Positions 60,502 through 64,000 of a stretch of DNA of 64,000 bases are shown here, one piece after another. Location: NCBI GenBank assembly GCA_014529385.2, contig CM043945.1, positions 146,115,741 through 146,179,740 on the forward strand. The letters run 5' to 3'. A program made the position numbers and the translations under genes. Position 1 is the stretch's first letter; every line of letters starts with the position of its first letter. Below the pieces are notes generated by a model. It did no database searches. It was not told the DNA's origin and saw only the letters and a list, made by a program, of their open reading frames with translations. The stretch is from Adiantum capillus-veneris (lineage: Eukaryota > Streptophyta > Polypodiopsida > Polypodiales > Pteridaceae).

Positions 60502-61793
60502 CTACATCTCATGAAACCAGAATACGCTTTGTTTGCGGATGATACAACCTGTAACCTTTGCTTTTAGCACTATAACCAACAAAAATACACTTGATAGCCT
60601 GATCATCCAATTTTTGCATTGTGTTTGTGGCACCAAAGCATATGCCAAACAGCCAAAAACACGCGTGTGCTCAATAGGAGGCTTTCTATCATGCCATGCT
60701 TCATATGGAGTAATAGACTGCAAAGCTTTCGTAGGACACCTGTTTAGTACATGTGGCACACATGATGGCCTCAAGCCAAAAAGAATGCGGCAAAGCTTGA
60801 CTTTTGACCATACATCGTTCCATTTCCGTAAGTGACCTGTTTTTCCTCTTAGCAACACCATTTTGATGAGGTGTATAAGGCACTTTACATTGGTGTTTTA
60901 TCCCACGACTAGCTAGAAATGCATTAAATTCATGAGACATACTACCCACCTTGATCGGAACGGAGGGTGCCCATAGTATATTTCGAGACATTTTTAACCA
61001 TAGCCAAAAATTCTTGAAAGCACATAAAAACTTTGAACTTCGCTTTAAGCGGAAATAACCATGTATGCCTGGAGTAATCATTATTGAAAGTCATGAAGTA
61101 TAGGTAATTTCCCAAGGACGGAGTTTGTATGGGCCTATAAACATCACTACGCACAAGCTGCAACCTGCATGCAGCCATAACTGAACCATCCTTTGGAAAC
61201 TTAGAACGTTGCATTTTACCCAGAATACAGCTTTCACAAACATGTTTGACAGGTGCTTCAAGAGGCGGCAAAGAAGCAACCATATCAAATTTCTGCAAAC
61301 GCAGCAAAGTGGCCAAATTCAGATGTCCAAAACGTGCATGCCAAAGTTTTGCATCTGAAATAGCCCTTGAGTCTGCAACTGTATTTGCAAAATTTTGTCC
61401 ATACTTGTCATACAAAGTGAGTTTATACAGCCCATGGCATAAAATGCCAGATGCAATAATTTCATCACCAAAATTGAGATCATGAACTGTACATCTGTCA
61501 TCCACAAATTTGACTACAAGTCCAAGTCTAACAAGTGCAGATACAAACAAAAGATTCTTCTTGATCCCAGGTACATAAAGTGCATCAACAAGTGTGAAAG
61601 AACTGCCATTTGCAGAGAAGTAAGCACAATCTTTCCAACTCCCTGAACCGGATAAGAGGCATTGTTGGCACAAGTGACTGAACTCCCATGAGGGACAGAC
61701 TCGAGAGGTGAATAATTCACGATGTGAGGTATTGTGCTTTGTAGCACCACTGTCAAAATACCACACATGTGAATCTGTAGAACTGACAAGCAT
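60502..61793 (-). pseudogene. Copia protease and integrase
   Basis: WYFDSGATKHNT (about 61745-61765) is the aspartic protease site. LYVPGIKKNLLFVSAL leads into the integrase zinc-binding region LWHARFGHLNLATLLRLQ with CESCILGKMQRSKFP. The core follows: LVRSDVYRPIQTPSLGNYLY (first Asp), GTLRSDQGG (second Asp), and after a shift PYTPHQNGVAKRKNRSLTEM (60701-61081). In functional copia integrases that last motif reads NGVAERKNR; the catalytic Glu is Lys here. YEAWHDRKPPIEHTRVFGCL (60502-60861) is the C-terminal part. The frame is broken in several places. Confidence 0.85.
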
Positions 61794-62722
61794 GCATCAT
61801 CAACGGCGGCAGGATTGTAAGTGCACTCTGCGCTAAAAGCCCATTCTGCATCAACATCAGCATCACAGTCTCCTTTCATAGAAGACTCAACAATGGCTAC
61901 ATTTGTAGTGGAACCAGCATTTCCAATGGAACCACCCTCTTTCTTCTTAGCCTTTTTGGGCTTTGACTTAGGACACTGCTTGGTCAAGTGATCATTAGCT
62001 TTACAATAATGGCAACGCATCTTATTTTTGCTCTTATCACCAGAATTTCTAGACGAAGTGCTGCCAGTAGAAGCATTGGGAACAGAAGTTTTGCCACTCG
62101 CAGTAGAACCATAAGAAGTGGATGCATTGCTGTTACCACCCTTTCTTTTAGAAGAATAAAAGCCTGTTCAAGTGCACGCTATCTAGTCCTATTTTTTCTA
62201 GAAAGTGACTCTTGCAACAGCAATGTGCATAATCCATCAAACTTGGATTTCCTTGGGTCATAAGTCTCCAAGTACTAGCAAAGGTCTCGTAAGAATTTGG
62301 TAAGTCATCAAGAACAATCTGCACAAGGAAACTGTCTAAAATCACTTCATCTGCATAAATAAGTTTCTCATTGGTATCCTTGACACCAGCAAGGAAAGTG
62401 TCCATATCATCTTCCTCATGCATAATCTTCGACTCCAGCTCTTTACACAGCAAAGCAATTTTAGCCTCACTCCGACTTGCATAAGACCAGCCAGAATATC
62501 CCAATCTTGTTTTGTAGATTTTGCTGAACGAATGTGAGGAACAATGGTGCGCTTCACAGACAATGCAATCAATGCATGAGCCTGCGGATCCTTTACATCC
62601 CAACGAGATTGTTCTGCCATGGGCAACACAACTCTAATAGCAGCAATTCTTGCAGCAATATCTGCAACATCCTCAACATCGCCTGTATCTTCAAAACTAG
62701 GACGTACATCAATGCCTTGCAC
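61514..62722 (-). pseudogene. Copia gag
   Basis: SLSVKRTIVPHIRSAKSTKQ-type start of the copia gag domain (62342-62722; exact text begins ALSVKRTIV), a frameshift, then EAKIALLCKELESKIMHEED, FLVQIVLDDLPNSYETFAST (62148-62603), and the zinc knuckle CHYCKANDHLTKQC (61978-62020) with a Lys-rich tail. It would bind and package the element RNA. Frameshifts and a stop between gag and knuckle. Confidence 0.8.
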
Positions 62723-63101
62723 AATATTCTAGACGCCCTTTGACACAAGAACATGCTGCATCATGTAAGCCCACATAGGGTAATTGTCCCCATCCAATAT
62801 GTCCTCAGCAAGCAAACATCTTGAACACATCTAAATGATGCACCTGATGTGAAAACTGCTTGAAAAGAGGAGAAACAAATCGAAAACAACACGTGCTATA
62901 TAGCACAAAGCATAGAAGACTGTAAGGCACCTGCTACGCAAAAAACGTACTGACAAAAATTTTGCACAAAAAGATGAAATAACATGTGCAATACTGCCTG
63001 TATTGGAAACAGAGGCCAAAATAATCCCGAATCAAAAATTTAAAAAAATGAGCAGGCGTGTGCTGGAGCTGTTGGCAACTGAGCCCAAGAAGATGCAACC
63101 T

Positions 63102-63113
63102 ACTCTGATACCA
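63102..63113 (-). other. Primer-binding site for initiator tRNA-Met
   Basis: TGGTATCAGAGT on the minus strand matches the usual plant retroelement site (TGGTATCAGAGC) except for the last base. It lies two bases (AT) after ...CAACA, the probable end of the 5' LTR at 63116. Confidence 0.85.
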
Positions 63114-63115
63114 AT

Positions 63116-63272
63116 TGTTGAAATTAGAATTGCAAAGGAAACGCACACAGCTTGGAGAAGATGAAGCTCAAGGCACATAATAGAGAGTGTGTTACTTAGT
63201 GTGCAATGGAAAGATCGATAGTGCTAGAGTGATGGGCATATATACAATGCACGAGGGAAAAAATCTCCTTAA
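63116..63272 (-). repeat. 5' LTR of the copia element, 3' portion
   Basis: The part of the LTR between the primer site and the TTAA transposon. On the minus strand it contains TTGTATATATGCCC near 63240, a likely TATA box. Confidence 0.6.
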
Positions 63273-64000
63273 CACTAGAATGGTAACCTAACAGGACATA
63301 AAAGTGTCCTTACAGGGTTTTGGGAAAAAAATCCAAAACCATAGTAGATCCACTCATTTTGAAAAATCCTTTCATGAGCTTATAGTTCAATAACTACTAC
63401 ATATGAAAAAAATGAGAAACTTGTAATTTTTCTCATCCCTTGGTCACTACAAGCCTCCAAAGTTGATGGACCAGTGCATTTTGCCCAAAATAGCAATTAC
63501 TTACGGTTGATTACATATGAATAAGAGTGGAGAATTTTGTAGGACATGAGATAAAATGCCCTGTTAACTTCAATGGGTTGGTGACCAAAACATATGGTTG
63601 CTTTTACCTCACTAATTTTTTTTTGGGAAAAAAATAGGTACAAAAAAGTTGCATTTTTGCCATTCTGCGGACCTATCATCAAAGTTTCTATAGTCACGCT
63701 CAATATAGATACTATATACATGTTTTCTTAGTTTCCTTTGGGCCTTTGGATTCAAAAGGAGCCATGCACCATGTCAAAAGGATAATGGATCTCTTACTAA
63801 GTGGAACCTTGGGGGCAATGATAAAGTGCTAAATACAGCAAACATGAAAAAACTGGGTTTAGCATTATGACCTCTAGAAACCCATAGAAACTACTCAATA
63901 TCTAGCCAAGTTTGTAGTCTATGATTGGATATGGTTACTACCTACAAAATACACACAATTGGCCTAAGAAACTAGCAATATTGAGAAAGTTATACTTGCT
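63269..64000. mobile_element. Second TTAA-flanked transposon, cut by window end
   Basis: TTAA at 63269-63272 followed by CACTAGAATGGTAACC. It is collinear and nearly identical with 17486-18220 up to the last base of the window. It is inserted in the copia 5' LTR. Confidence 0.85.

Larger units (their letters stand above)
58990..63272 (-). mobile_element. Ty1/copia retrotransposon, 3' truncated
   Basis: Minus-strand order: 5' LTR part (63116 upward), tRNA-Met primer site, gag, protease, integrase, reverse transcriptase. The typical copia order with integrase before reverse transcriptase is clear. RNase H and the 3' LTR are missing on the left. The 5' LTR is cut at 63272 by a TTAA transposon that extends beyond the window. 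All frames are broken. Confidence 0.85.

Overview
This window looks like a piece of a large, repeat-dominated land-plant nuclear genome. The evidence is three plant-type CACTA (En/Spm) transposase genes with TNP2, DUF4218 and DUF4216 domains, a BED/DUF659 hAT transposase, plant Ty1/copia and Ty3/gypsy sequences, a plant alpha-glucan phosphorylase exon, and very many long (GA)n/(CA)n microsatellites. A fern or another large-genome seedless plant would fit, but that is a guess: no sequence here fixes the species. Only one probable host-gene exon is visible (phosphorylase C-terminus, 6128-6280).

Layout. 1-6.1 kb: a nearly full-length minus-strand LINE (ORF1 and ORF2, the latter with two frameshifts at C-runs and one stop), next to a fragment of a related copy. 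6.1-11.7 kb: the phosphorylase last exon, then microsatellites, a duplicated 0.4-kb unit and G-rich arrays. 11.8-16.8 kb: a minus-strand Ty3-like element bounded by ~0.45-kb direct repeats that carries gag and protease but no reverse transcriptase. 17.5-18.8 kb: a 1.3-kb element with TTAA at both ends; a second copy starts at 63273. 19-24.6 kb: AT-rich sequence with one unrecognised coding remnant. 24.7-26.1 kb: a decayed hAT transposase.

26.5-46.4 kb is a nested block. A second LINE (plus strand) is split inside ORF2 by a complete 7.6-kb CACTA element (29363-36971, 14-bp perfect terminal repeats, CAT target duplication). The LINE resumes at 36975 and runs to its 3' end. Its (TC)n tail is in turn occupied by a second, decayed CACTA element (37903-46437). 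The first CACTA element has an almost intact six-exon TNPD-like gene and a three-exon TNPA-like gene, and carries a fragment of a host heavy-metal-associated (HMA) domain gene.

46.4-64 kb: an array of 25-bp palindromes, a Ty3 gag remnant, an unrecognised minus-strand remnant next to a CACTA-like end, a third CACTA transposase pseudogene (52.8-56.1 kb), a long (AC)n tract, and a minus-strand Ty1/copia element (about 59.0-63.3 kb) with a recognisable primer-binding site. Its 5' LTR is interrupted by the second TTAA element.

Most interesting: the first LINE has ORF1 and ORF2 in one frame separated by a UGA-CGG stop, a known leaky context; both LINEs end in the same small hairpin; two CACTA elements share a hairpin-bearing leader block just upstream of their transposase starts; and introns differ between the three CACTA transposase genes at exact positions.
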